This document shows, one piece after another, positions 31,152 through 43,338 of a stretch of DNA of 64,000 nucleotides. A model generated the notes under the pieces. The model did not search any database. It had not been told where the DNA came from and saw nothing but the letters and a program-made list of their open reading frames with translations. A program made the translations under genes and the position numbers. Source of the DNA: Xenopus tropicalis. Taxonomy: Eukaryota; Chordata; Amphibia; Anura; Pipidae. The stretch covers positions 46,997,142-47,061,141 of the forward strand of contig NC_030677.2 in NCBI RefSeq assembly GCF_000004195.4, given 5' to 3'. Position 1 is the stretch's first letter. Each line of letters starts with the position of its first letter.

Positions 31152-32827
31152 CTCCATAGCAATGCATCTCTGATAAAGTTCCCTGACAAATCTAAGAAGA
31201 ATATGATAATGTCATGTTTGGAGTCAAAAAGCACTCTATAACGTGTCCTCTTTCTTAAGAAACAATACAGTTATAGGTGAATTACATTTATTTGTCTGAT
31301 GCCATGGCACATATGTAATAAGAATTCTACAAAATATATATTACAAATAAGTATATTTGTTTACACTGTCACACAATGTCAATTTTGTAACTATTACTGT
31401 ATCCTGGGAATTTCAAGCCAGCAGAGTCTTTCTATATAACTTTTTTTCAACAGCAAACTAGCACTAGGGAACACTGTACAACAAAGAATGATATACTGTG
31501 TGAACACAGGCTTGCTGACAGGTAGACTCTTAGGTAATAAAATAAGCAAATACTGTAGCTTGAAGGTATATGCAGCTTTCCATGACTGACAGTTGTTTGT
31601 GTCAATCAAAAGGGTAAATATGTAAAAGGACAAATAATGAAAATGTAATGAATAAAATGTATGGTTATTGTGGCTAGGTCATGCATTAATAGATGGGACA
31701 AGCTTCTTCGTGTCCTCGGTACAGATATAATTAATAAATTGCTTGACTGTTTTGCAATAAAGTGTGCCCTGTGAAAACACATCAAATGCACTTGCCTAGA
31801 GGAAAGACCATGTAATGGTCAAGGGATTGTTAAGCAGCAAATAAACTGTGTTGTTGCTTCAATTTTGCTTCATTAACCTTGTGGTATTTGATAAATTGCC
31901 ATTTTTATAGCTCCTCTAACTCTGTGAAACACAAAGCTCCTTTTTTTGAGATGTATGTACAGTGAAGGATGGGGCTCTAAGGATTTTAAATAGAACAATA
32001 GACTTTTTATAGCAAAAACAAAACAAATAAAACCTGAGTTTTCCTCCAGTAAGTCAGAACAACTGGACCACAGCAGTCCTTCATAACCAGACACATATAA
32101 ATATCAAATGGTTAATGCAAATTAACAATAACCCATAAACAAAATAGAATTTATACAAAAAAGTCTAAAAAATAATAAATGAAGGTTAGTTCTGTGGCTC
32201 TGACACCAAACCTAGAGTTCAGTTCTCTGCGTACCTAAAACAACAGTGGCATGGAAAATGTTTTTTGTATAAATAATGTGCCCATTGAGGGGGTTGTGCC
32301 ACATGACCGACTGGTAGCTAAATGCTACTAAAACACTTTCCGTTTTTTTCCCAGTATGTGTACAGCAATAACATTTATATTTCATGTATATTCTAATAAA
32401 ATCCTTATATCAGTGATGGAAAACATCTGAGATTTATATCCATAAGCACAATCCAACATATTTTAATAAAACAGACATGTCCAAAGGTTCTTTTATGAAA
32501 CTAGCATGTGGTTCAAAACCAGGATTATATGTAAGAATACAGGAAAGTACCTCAGAAAAGGACTACATGTAGGGATACCTGAAAGAATGTTAGAAAATTT
32601 ACTATAGGGGTCATTTATGAACTGAAATGCAGTGTGCAAGTGCAATTTCAAACACAAATAACCAGGGTTTTGTTTTGTTTTTTTACCAATAATACAACAT
32701 GTTTTGCCATAATACCAGCATAATATGACTGTGTTCTGTATGGTCAGTCCTGTTTCACCCTAAGTGCTGTTCCATTGTGGGAGGTTTATCCTTATTTCAG
32801 CTCCTGAATTCATAAGTACCCTGGCAC
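31152..32827. other. Single-copy AT-rich DNA
   Basis: No repeat ends, RNA genes or coding frames recognised in about 1.7 kb. Confidence 0.4.
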
Positions 32828-32893
32828 ATATGGTGATCCAAATTACAGAAAAAACCCTTATTAGGAAAACCCCAGGACCCAATAGATCCCATA
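32828..32893 (+). mobile_element. 3' fragment of CAGGTATGGGA MITE
   Basis: GGTGATCCAAATTACAGAAA, AGGAAAACCCCAGGACCC and GATCCCATACGC match the right third of the complete copies. Confidence 0.75.
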
Positions 32894-33452
32894 CGCATAC
32901 AAGCAATAATGTAAATTAGCAAAGCAAGCCAACATTTAGCTCACTTTATGCTCCTACTTAATAACAGAAACCAATTTCCTTTCTATATATTTAGCCAACC
33001 CCCCCTTGTGGGTTAAATGCAAATGTAAATTTGAAGTTCTGTCAAAAATCCAATCAATAAAAATATTACATCAGTTAATCATTATTTTCTTAATAAATCC
33101 ACTGTATAACAAAATTTAATCAAATACAGACTGAAATTGTTACAGCATATGGTTAGTTCTGTACATGAAAAAGAGCCATTTAATATCTACTACATTACAG
33201 GTGCAGTATGCCAGAAACTGTTCACCTCTTATCATAGATAGGATATGGGTAGGATAGGATACAAACAATACTTTGATGATAAAAAAACAACTTTATGAAC
33301 AAAACTGCTTTCAATTTAATTAAAACAAAGATAGAAGCAAAAGCAACAGTCCATCTGTTTATGTATAAATATTTATTAATGGGTTCTCTATTCTGCCACT
33401 TAGTGGAGTATGAAGTGAAAGCTTCACCGCAATAGTTGTGGCGTAACAACTA
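32894..33452. other. Nothing recognised
   Basis: AT-rich DNA without identifiable features. Confidence 0.35.
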
Positions 33453-33565
33453 GTGGGTGTGGTTTAAAAAAGAGGAGTAGTTAAAACTGGCTTCCATTTG
33501 TGGCCCTCCACCGTGTAGGCCAGGAAAATACCAGCCCCCTGTACCACAGAAGTTAAACAGCACTG
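33453..33565. mobile_element. 3' fragment of the ACTGTCCAACT hAT family
   Basis: GTGGGTGTGGTTTAAAAAAG through TACCACAGAAGTTAAACAGC and ACTG matches 25538-25652 closely. Confidence 0.85.
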
Positions 33566-34228
33566 TTCTACAGAATTTAGCCTTTGGCTCAAACACGTTC
33601 AAGGGTTTTCTTGCCTTTTCTCTATAGAAATGGGATTCAGGTTCTGGCACATGCTAATGAAGCTAATTTAGATTAAGTGAATTTTTCCATGCATATAATA
33701 AAAAACCCTAAACTGTTGCTATTTTACTGGCCAAATATAGAGTTATTGTATGTGCCTGTTTCTTCTTTCCCAAAATGCTACTATCCTGCACCCTACAATA
33801 ACTGGTTTCACTTTGTTATTTTCAGTTATAAGTGAAAACGAAGAAAGTTTGAAAGTCTAAAGCAAAATTATTTTTCCTAATGGAAACATACACATGTGCC
33901 ACTGGTAGATAACTCCTGTCATAAGGTGCCATAAAGAAGCCAATTTTATTTTTTTTTTCTAGAAACTCTGCACACAGCTGAAGATATTATGACTTTATGT
34001 GATCTCATTCCTATTTCTTAAAAATAAGTTTAATGTAGTAAATGTCAGACTTGGTATTCACCATCCCTGGTACAAATAATATTCTGGATATTTATAAAAA
34101 AAAAAAAGGTTTGCCTTTTTTATTTTTCGCTTCATGAAACAGAATGGAAGTTGGTGCATAGCTTATAAAATCTATGGTTGCAACCATTTGTAAAGTTATT
34201 TTACAAAATCACACATGACTTTAAAAGG
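33566..34228. other. Nothing recognised
   Basis: No repeats or coding sequence seen. Confidence 0.35.
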
Positions 34229-34236
34229 GCTGTACA

Positions 34237-34538
34237 TAGGATTGCCACCTCTGCTGGCTAAAAAAGCCGGGCAGGGGACAGTGGGGGACATCATGGGGGG
34301 CAGGGAGGAGGTAGGACCGTGATGTTGCAGGACAGGAAGAGGTGGGGTTGTGACATCACGGGGCGGGGCTATGACACAGTAATTGGGTAGGCACCCTATC
34401 GGCCCATCAATGTTACTGAGTCCTGCCCGGTTTTCCTACTTAGGGAAACCAAACAGGAAGTTTTGACCTGGGCAGCCCTTTGAAAACCTGGCTGTCCGGG
34501 TCAAAATTGTACAGGTGGCAACCCTACAGGCAACCCTA
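34237..34538. mobile_element. hAT MITE, perfect 8-bp duplication GCTGTACA
   Basis: Left end TAGGATTGCCACCT; right end AGGTGGCAACCCTA followed by a second CAGGCAACCCTA, so the right terminus is partly doubled. GCTGTACA flanks the whole (34229-34236 and 34539-34546), showing that the doubled end was there at insertion or arose inside the duplication. Confidence 0.9.
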
Positions 34539-34546
34539 GCTGTACA

Positions 34547-35760
34547 CTCCCTTGTTAAATATGAGTTTAGTGAATAGAGATTTTTGCCTATTGTATTAAT
34601 CATGAAAAATCTATGTTTTTTGTTATTTCTTGAGCTAAACATTGCAAACAAAAATTAAAGCTCCCCCATGTTTGGTCCTTGTGAGGCAAATTCAAACATG
34701 GAACATAGAACAAATATGGATAAACACTGCTTTAAACTGAAATTACATTTACAAATTACTTGACAATTTATAAATATATAATATTTTTCTTTCATTAGGA
34801 ATAAAAAAAAATCAGTTTATATTTACATATATATTATATCATATACATTTGAACTATTTCTCCAATCAATAAAACAAATTTCATTTATTTTGTTTTTAAC
34901 CAATAATATTGTTTTTAATATAATATCTTGTCAATCCTTCAGCTTTCTGCAAGAATAATGTACATAACAAACCACGGTTTTCTGTGTTTTGCTTTTCTTA
35001 CAGATCAGAACTTATTTAATGACAGTATATAATTAAAATATAATAAATATTAAAAATATATTTTTTGCACTGTGAACATTTTGCATTGCCTTTTAAAGAT
35101 GCAATTCATATCCCTGAAATTACTGACACATTCCTCCATATGCAACATGATGACAGCTACACGACTCAAGACAAATAGTACAATATTATGACAGATACTC
35201 ACTACATTTGCTGCTTCAGAAAAAATAGACCCCTATCTTTTCATATGTACAATAAATTGGCAAGTAAAAAATTAAATGAATAATGAAATAAGACAAGTTA
35301 GAATTTATGAGTTAGAAAGATATTTGTACAATAAGCTTTTATGCAGGTGCTTCAAGAGAAAACATTAGTTTTCTCTTGAAGCGTATGTAAAAAATGTAGA
35401 AACATTTAATTCAGTTCTACAATGCCCTCTAACAGCACACTTTCTGACTAACTGTTGGAAATCCTATGGAATAATCCAGTTTAAATTGTATTAAAATTGC
35501 CCCTAAATATATTGATTTATTTTTCCACTTCATGTTCTAGAAAAGTGGTAGGAGTGAGAAAAACGCCATATATTTTAATGCATTTGCAAAATTTCCAGCA
35601 GTTTACCTTTATATGAAAATGCACCAAAATCCAGTGACCCAGGGATGTCTGTTAAAAGCTCCAAATTTACTGAACCCTAGCTAACCGATGAAACCGATCA
35701 TTAAAAAAAAAATTTAAAAAATGTATTTCTATTCCAAACTAACAAGGCTTTAGACTGTGG
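34547..35760. other. Single-copy very AT-rich DNA
   Basis: No coding sequence or repeat ends. A short perfect hairpin at 35349 is listed separately. Confidence 0.4.
35349..35382. repeat. Perfect 15-bp-arm hairpin, ATTA loop
   Basis: GCTTCAAGAGAAAAC (35349-35363) and its exact reverse complement (35368-35382) are separated by ATTA. It is too short for an animal microRNA precursor and stands alone in single-copy DNA. Confidence 0.9.
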
Positions 35761-37150
35761 AGACTTGTTCCCTCCCATTCTCACACTTGCCCCATTGCAC
35801 CTAGCTGACAAAAGACGCAATGACACCGTTGTGTGGGTGGAGTTCGGCCATAGCTTTATTATCAAATACAACGTCCAAAATTAGTCCTTGCCATGTATAT
35901 TCAAACTTTTCCAAACAATAAACCATTTTGTTAACGAATGCCGGCCACTGCAAACGCAGTGGGCTTGTAGAAGCCATAAGACAACATCAGAACTTAAATG
36001 GCCAAGGACTACCCCCCGCCATTTGCTGTGACAAACCACAAATTTATATTGATATATTTTTTTTTAATTTTTTTTTTTATAAACAGAGTGTGCTTAAACA
36101 GGGAGGGTGGGAGGGGGATGCCGCTCGGTGGAATCCGGAAGCAGAATGGCAGCAGCAGCGCGGGAATGCAGGCACAGAGGGGGAGGGAGGAGGAGCGAGC
36201 AAGGGGGGGCTGCCCTTTCCTGACTGCACTGGTTGGGTAAGTTAACCCCTTACAAGCACGGGGGGAACTGGGCCACAGCTGGCTCCACAGTCCCTCCGCG
36301 CTTTCATTATTTATTTCAGCTCTCTATGATGACTATTGAGGTAAACAAAATTATGGGATTTACCCCTTTTTGTAGTCAAGCATAACCTCCTGCAGGCCAC
36401 TGTGTATCTTCCCCAAACTGGGTAACCCCACCATGCTCACTAGAGGATCCTATCTCTACTTTACCAGCAACCTGCATCTGTTCTAGATCCTAAGTCAACT
36501 GCTTAGGGCTCTTCCTCCTCTGCCCCAACTTTGACACTGGCCTACTTCCAGACCTGCACGCTGATGGTTGCTAGAAACACTTCTGCTGTCTGCCTGTCAT
36601 GCAACGCTTGTATTTCCACCCTCAATCTGCTCCTGTGTTCCTCCTCCACCAACAGTGGCCCTGTCTCCTCATCCGTCCGCACACATACACACACTCCAGG
36701 CTTGGACTCTGTCTTCTGGTATAACAAGCAGAAGGGCCACCCAGACTCAAACACTCAGGAGACTTAGTCCTCTGGAGACCAGCAGGCCAGCAAGAACGAA
36801 CATCTGAATTTGCCTGCAATTGCTGGAAAACCCATACCTCCCCTTTCCACTACAGCTCTTACCTTGATTCTGACAACAAGATCATCCAAATGCTTCATGG
36901 AGTACTAGCACTGTTTCCATCAAACTTAGCTGTGCCAGTGCTCTCACCATACTATTTTCTCTTTCTTTCAGACTGTCACTTACACTAACTTCTAACAAAC
37001 TAACTCCTAAACCTACTGTATATTGCCAATGAACACCTCTATTCTTTCAGACCTGTGACCTACTTGGTCATGTGCCCTAACATGCTCAAAAGTTTACTGA
37101 CCTGTTGAATTAAAACATTTTGCATGCATTTTTTTGTGGACTTTATCTGT
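35761..37150. other. GC-richer, repeat-like block, unclassified
   Basis: Composition differs from both sides: a T-run at 36055-36080, a G-rich stretch at 36097-36215 and a C/T-rich stretch at 36360-37000. Open frames up to 105 codons exist but overlap in several frames and resemble no family I know. It may be an old retroelement; no LTRs or motifs are visible. Confidence 0.3.
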
Positions 37151-37339
37151 ATTTTTAATCATTGATTCTTCCCTTTTATGCCATGGGTAACCAGAAGCAA
37201 CCACCACCATACTTTACTATAGTTGCGGCTCAACCATAATAAGAGGTATATAGAAGTATGATAGTTGTAGCTTCAAGCTGTGAGGTTATTTGTCATCAGC
37301 AAGGACTAGTAATCTTTTGAGAAGTTAATACAGAGATGC
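37151..37339. other. Nothing recognised
   Basis: Short single-copy spacer. Confidence 0.3.
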
Positions 37340-37985
37340 TTAAAGGAATACTGCCATGGTAAAACATGTTTTTTTCAAAACACATGAATTAATAGAGCTT
37401 TCTTCAGCAGAATTCTGCATTGAAATGTGAAATTAAAAGTGCAAACTAGTGATGAGCAAATCTGTCTCTTCAAAAAAAATTTGCAAAACTGCAAAAAAAT
37501 TATGGTGCAGTTTGCATAAACTTTCAGTCGGGGGTAAAAATTGCCAATTTAAATAGTTCAAAGGCAAAGCAGCCCATCAGTAATTATCAAAATAGTGAAA
37601 TAAAATAAAATTCAAATAATCATTTATTAGGACAAGAGCAGCCTTATAAACTTAAGTCATGCTTTATTGCTGTACTGAAAGTTGGAGTGATATCACCCCC
37701 TCCCAGCAACCAATCAGCAGAACAATGGGAAGGGAGCAAGACAGCAGCTCCCAGTAGATATCAGAATAGCACTCAATAGTAAGAAATCCAAGTCCAGCTT
37801 GGGACTCCTCCAGTTACATGGGAGTAGGAGTAACAATAGGTTTACCTGAAAGCAGTTCTAATGTGTAGCGATGGCTCCTTCTGAAAGCTCAGACTCCACA
37901 CCAATGTTACAACTAAAAACTACATCTGTTGCTTTAAGAACTACTTTTTAAATGGTAGAGTTCGGTCACTGATGTTTAATAATTG
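37340..37985. mobile_element. TTAAAGGAATACTG repeat (TTAA type) with a nested hAT fragment
   Basis: Begins TTAAAGGAATACTGCCATGG. The part 37720-37970 (AATAGCACTCAATAGTAAG; TGGGACTCCTCCAGTTACAT; ATGTTACAACTAAAAACTAC) recurs at 50540-50760, and its tail also at 54435-54500. A TAGTGATGAGC hAT piece starts at 37447. The right TTAA end is missing here. Confidence 0.65.
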
Positions 37986-38484
37986 GCACCCAACAACCCT
38001 TATTCGGTTAGTTTTTACTTATTCTTTCTTTTAATGCAACTGAAAATCTCTGGCACATCTGTAAGGTGCACAAAGATCAACTGATTAAACCTGCAGCAAA
38101 TCAAACTGGAAGAACAGGCTCAAATGCCTCAAGAACAATGTGCAATACTGGTTTACACTTACCCTAGAATACTTTAAGTTATTGCTGTATAATGTCACGA
38201 CAAGAGGACTCCTCTATTGACCCTTTGTCTTGAGCCAACCCACTGAACCCCCTTGTTACATACCTTAATAAAACACCAGGAGTCAGAGACCAGGTAAAAT
38301 GGCCACAGCATTTATTCACATTTTATCAAATAAATATGACCTTGCCAGTCTCACCCAAGGCAATATTCAAAAGCCAGACGATAAGAGATTGTTACTATAC
38401 CCTGCCATTCCTAGCTGAAGACTTGAATTTTACTTCCATAGTTGCCATTTGAGATCAGCGCTATGTCATTATATCCACCACTAA
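37986..38484. other. Nothing recognised
   Basis: No repeat ends or coding sequence identified. Confidence 0.35.
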
Positions 38485-39179
38485 GAGGCCGATTCACTAA
38501 AGGTCATTAATGTTTAACGCATAGTTTTATGTGTTAAAAAGTGTTTGATAATTAAGTACCGATTCATCAAAGTAATTTCGCCAGCGTTGCTACTCATATC
38601 GCATGCACAAAAAACCTGATTATCGCATAGCATTATTTCCATCGCATTGAGGTAATTATCGACTAGAAATAATACTAACGCATAATTCACAGACTTATTT
38701 GAAGGGTTAAAAGCATAAAATGTGGCAATAATTACTGTGAAACTTAACGCCTCCCAGGAGTAGGCGTTACTAAACAACATTGCAGCTGGTGATTGCTTGT
38801 GGTGACAAGATGGAGTTTGCAGTCAGATGTGATTGCCCTAGAGTGTATGCATGTGATTGCCCTAGAGTGATGCAGCCTCCAGTTTTCAGGGAAATGGTAG
38901 TTTTCAGAACAGTAGTTTTTTAGAAAGTAACAGTTATGTGCGTAATAGCGTGCGCTAATATCGCATGCTACGAAATAACGCATAAATATATTGCATGCTT
39001 TAAAATAACGCTTAAAAATATGTCATCGGCAGATAAATAACGACAATAACATCGCTTCTTAATTCAGACAAGTGTCCTTTTAGTGAATCGATCGTTAATT
39101 CTCCAAATATAAGAAGTGATAATATTTTTAACCCATGCTATAAATATCACTCTTTTTCGGCCTCTAGTGAATCGGCCCC
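38485..39179. mobile_element. GATTCACTAAA-family MITE, uninterrupted copy
   Basis: Ends GAGGCCGATTCACTAAAGG and CCTCTAGTGAATCGGCCCC; borders carry TAA and TTA, fitting a 3-bp-TSD element. A short internal duplication (GTGATTGCCCTAGAGTG, twice at about 38830-38860) is present. Compare the split copy at 18612-20523. Confidence 0.8.
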
Positions 39180-40135
39180 TTAGTATTAGACTGCCTCTAC
39201 CTATAGAGAGGATGGCCCCAAAATCTGCTACCAGCAGGGGCTGCAACTCCCACCATGAGAGAAGTTCAGCCAGTCCTGAATCTGCAGTCTCGATGCAGTC
39301 TCGATGATAGGAAATCCAAGCAGGCTGTCACCTAGCATAAGCAGTAGTAGCGTCTGTATCTCTCAATCCATTGTGCAGTCACAGTAGAGAACTTTCTTTC
39401 TCCCTCTGCTAAAATTACTCGTGCAGTACTCTGGCAAGGTCCTACCGCTGCTGTGACAAATAAAATTTAAAATACAGTATCATATATCCACAGTTATGAT
39501 GATAAGGCAAAAAACCTAACTTGAAACCATGGCCAATTCTGCCTCAAGAGGGAAAAAATTCCTTTTTGACACCCATGGTGATCGGAAACATTTCCTGAAT
39601 CAAGCAATTGTAGTTAACATGAATGAATACAATGCCGACTCTCAAGTTTATATCATATAAAGATATAGAAACCACAAAATAACAATGCATTCAGGAAAAC
39701 ATTCACATTTAGTTATTAATAGATAAAGAACATAAATAAGAAAACTGACATTTTTGTAAAATATGCAAAAAGGGGGAGGATGGGATGTTTCTACCTGCTC
39801 AGAAGATAAGGAAGTGAGTGCTTCTTCCCCTGCATCACATCCCTCTCTTTCTCTTCCCCCAACCCAGCTTAGCTACAGGGCTTTCCTATCTACAAAATAG
39901 TGAAGTGTGGGGACTTTATATACAAACAGTATAAATGTCCTTTATAATCATTATTATTATCATATATAAATAGAACACCACTGTATTTCATAGTGTTATA
40001 CAAAAAATTGAACAGGTAAAGATGTCCAAAAATGCTTACAATCTAATAAAATTAATGTCAAATGATAAAACTAATTAAAAATTTAAAATCTTGGAATTTT
40101 AAGAATCATAAACATTGTTGCAGGACACTGTAGTA
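39180..40135. other. Mostly single-copy; weak L2/SINE-tail match at 39955-40050
   Basis: AGAACACCACTGTATTTCAT ... AAATGCTTACAATCTAATAA resembles the antisense L2-like tail pattern at 6776-6890, but only loosely. The rest is unrecognised. Confidence 0.3.
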
Positions 40136-40409
40136 CAGGTATTGGACCTGTTATCCAAAAGTCCTCGGGACCTGGAGTTTTCTGGATAAGGATCTTTCCC
40201 TTATTTGGTGTCCACACTTTAAGTCTACAAAAAAAATCATTTAAAACGTAAAAAAACAAATAGGATTTTTTTTTATCCAATAAGGATTGATTGTATCTTA
40301 GCTAAAATTACACAGAAAAAGGAAAAATTAATTATTTGATTAAAATGGAGTCTATGGGAGATGGTTTTCCCATAATTTGAAGCTTTCTGGATAACTGATC
40401 TCATATCTG
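40136..40409 (-). mobile_element. CAGGTATGGGA MITE, complete, reverse orientation
   Basis: Starts CAGGTATTGGACCTGTTATC and ends TGATCTCATATCTG, with TA on both sides (GTA|CAGG; CTG|TAT). Diverged from the copies at 41233 and 60717. Confidence 0.85.
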
Positions 40410-41232
40410 TATTTGTTATTCAGCTCTGTTTGTTGCATGGTTGCCATGGATTAGTTTGTGCCTCTAATTACATTACTCCTTAAGTCTCTAATGGTCATAT
40501 TGGCATGTTGGGTCTAGTTCATAAAAGTTAAGGCGATGCATTTAATCTGAAATGATTCATTTTAATAACAATGGCTTATTAGCTAAGAAACTATTTTTCA
40601 GTCATTTGGGCTTTCAGCAATAAGATGTTTTGCAAAAAATGTTCGTATTTCGTGTTCATTAAAATATATTCCACTGTCATTTTAATTAACTCATTAGGGA
40701 TCTGCTTGGTGTTATCAACTTAGAAATACTTATTTTGTTAAAATGAGAACTTTTGTTACAGTGTATTTGCTAATAATATCACAGGTGCATGATAAAATTC
40801 AAAAAACCATAAAGTTAATTAAAATGCCTGACTTGAACAAATCCTCATACTTTTGAGAATTAGAAACGGAATAATGATTTTTTTCAAAATCAACTTCACA
40901 TTTTTACTATTACCACTAATTGGGACCTGCCATAAATGCACATATTACTGTGATCTGTATTTCCATTAACTGTGTCCACAGCATCATTTCAGAGTTTAGA
41001 TCTTACTCAAACATACAGTGGACATTGTACCCCCTAATGTAATTTGTCACCAAGGAATTTTGTGAACATATAAAAGCGTTGGGTCAGTGTGTTAATAAAG
41101 GGAACAGACCTGCACACTGACTCCTTTTAACATATGCACCAAAGATACATATTCCCAAATCCCTGTTTTCTAGGGTGATTTATAGGAAGGAAAGGGACAC
41201 TGTGAAGAAAACTTTATGCATAATTGGAATTA
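40410..41232. other. Single-copy DNA, possible regulatory block 40420-40960
   Basis: Contains GTTGCATGGTTGCCATGG (40431-40448), similar to an RFX X-box, and many TAATTA/CATTAA sites. No repeats or coding frames. The regulatory reading is speculative. Confidence 0.3.
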
Positions 41233-41559
41233 CAGGTATGGGATCCTTTATCTGAAAACCCGTTATCCAAAAAGTTCCAAATTACGGAAAGGCCATCTCC
41301 CATAGACTCCATTATAAGCAAATAATTCTAATTTTTAAAAATGATTTCCATTTTCTCTGCAATAATAAAACAGTACCTTGTACTTGATCCCAACTAAGAT
41401 ATAATTAATCCTTATTGGAAGCAAAACAAGCCTATTGGGTTTATTCAATATTTTAATGATTTTTAGCAGACTTAAGTTATGAAGATCCAAATTACAGAAA
41501 GATCCCTTATCCGGAAAGCCCCAGGTCCCCATATTTCTGGATAACAGGTCCCATACCTG
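41233..41559 (+). mobile_element. CAGGTATGGGA MITE, complete, TA on both sides
   Basis: Starts CAGGTATGGGATCCTTTATC and ends ACAGGTCCCATACCTG; both flanks are TA. At 327 bp it is near full length for the family. Confidence 0.92.
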
Positions 41560-42929
41560 TACTGCATGCATTTGGTTGCTATGTGCAGGGAGAAGATAAA
41601 GTGGTCATAATAATTGATCCTGGGGTCAGAAACTGAACTCAATTACTTTAACTTATAACAGTTGTGTGTGACTTTAAAGTTTATTATAGGCTTAAGGCTC
41701 AGGCTCTTCACTACATCATCACTGTTTATGGGCTTTACAGATTTCTTAAATATTTAGCCAAAGCGGGAACATAAATCCTAGTGCCACCGGTAAAGCATCT
41801 TTTGTGCAGGGGGTGCCTAGTTTGTCATATTTGTACATAACTATAAGTACAGTTAGTGGGATATTCTAAGTGCATATCTAAGGGGCACAAATAACTTTTT
41901 GTTAGCCAGAGCAGTACTCTAGGTATAAAATAGCCTCTAGGTGCCATCAAAGAGATTACACTTTTCAAAAATGGGTAAGTCCCAAGGCCTTGGTGCTTGA
42001 GAGAAAGGAGTTTGTGTAATATAACTCTATATGACTATATAACATAGTTCTTGGATACTCACACAAAGATGGGAGGGCTATGCTGTACAAATTTCGATAA
42101 GTACAGTATATAATGCATAATTGATTCAACTCTGCTTTAATATGAAGGATGTAAACTGAAGGAAGGGGTTCATTGGCCCTGGATAATATCTGCTTTTTTT
42201 TTTTTTTAATTAGTCCACTTTCAATGTAGATTAGATATGGAATGTAACCAGTGTAGAACTGTAAATAGTGAATAACTATCTTAGCATTTAAAATCCATAC
42301 TTGAAGCAATGTCTAAAAAACAAGAAGGGGAACTTTTCTGGGGAAAGCTCAACATAACTAGATGATATTTATATACAAGAGGATTAACATCTTAAAGAAA
42401 AATGCATCAAGTCCAGTTGATCTGACTTATTACGACAGATATACCATGACCTGGATGAATAAGAACCATCACAAACATTTCTCCTCATATTAATATTGAT
42501 CACTTTACTAAATATTTCTATTTTTTTCTGCTGTTAACTTTTATTACACGCACACATACATTATATACAGTTCTTAGTTAACCCGTTTGTTCATTTTCAT
42601 ATATGCTTATTGCTAATCCAACACAAGCAGACCAAATGTTTACAGCTTGGATCATTCAAGTTACTGATGTTTTAGAATTTAGAACTTACAGCACAATCAA
42701 TTTGCTCACGTTAATTTAAAAGTACCCACATGTATAGATATGCAGTCCCAACAAAGCCCATCTGCAATGGATATAACTATAAATTATAGCCACCTACTCA
42801 GTATGTACTTAATGATGCACAAAAGCTTTCACCCATTTAAAAGCTCAACACTTGCATTTCTTATTTCCAAGGTTAAATACTGTGATTACAAAAGTAAGTT
42901 GATCTTGCTCTGCAAACAACAATCAATTA
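41560..42929. other. Single-copy DNA
   Basis: No repeats, tandem arrays or coding frames recognised. Confidence 0.35.
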
Positions 42930-43338
42930 TTTGACCAAAACTGGTAGCGCGAATGTTTTCCATTGCCAGTCCTGCAGGAAAGCTGTCTGATTACAAAGTA
43001 ATTTGTAATGCTTTTGCATAAGCTGCTTGAAAACACATCATTAGAGAATTTATTAAGCCCATATTTGAATATATTTAGCAAAATTGCAAATAATTATGAA
43101 TGCACTTCATTCGTTAAAAGCCAGTCTACAAAACTTCTTTACCCATAAGAGAGCCATTTCGAAACTTTGCCAAGGGATACAGATGCAAATGTATTCATTA
43201 TTGTTGAATGATAATTTAAGGCGGAATAATAATTTAAGGTAAACAATCTGAAGCGTGTCCTCAATTACAATATAGAACTGAGATTCGTAATCCTATAATT
43301 GTGCTACAATTGCCAATAGCAAATAATGCTTATATCTT
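42930..43338. other. Conserved-looking non-coding block
   Basis: Evenly mixed sequence with ATGCAAAT (octamer-like, about 43183), TTTGCATAAGC, several TAATT sites and GATTACAAAGTAATTTGTAA, a near-palindrome. No coding frame or repeat. It looks like a developmental enhancer, but conservation cannot be judged from one sequence. Confidence 0.3.

Noticed and set aside
35349..35382. microRNA precursor
   Set aside because: Stem of 15 bp is too short and the flanks do not extend the pairing.
36531..36819. Overlapping 65-79-codon frames on both strands suggesting a coding exon
   Set aside because: All frames are similarly open in a C/T-rich stretch; no family match or splice context.
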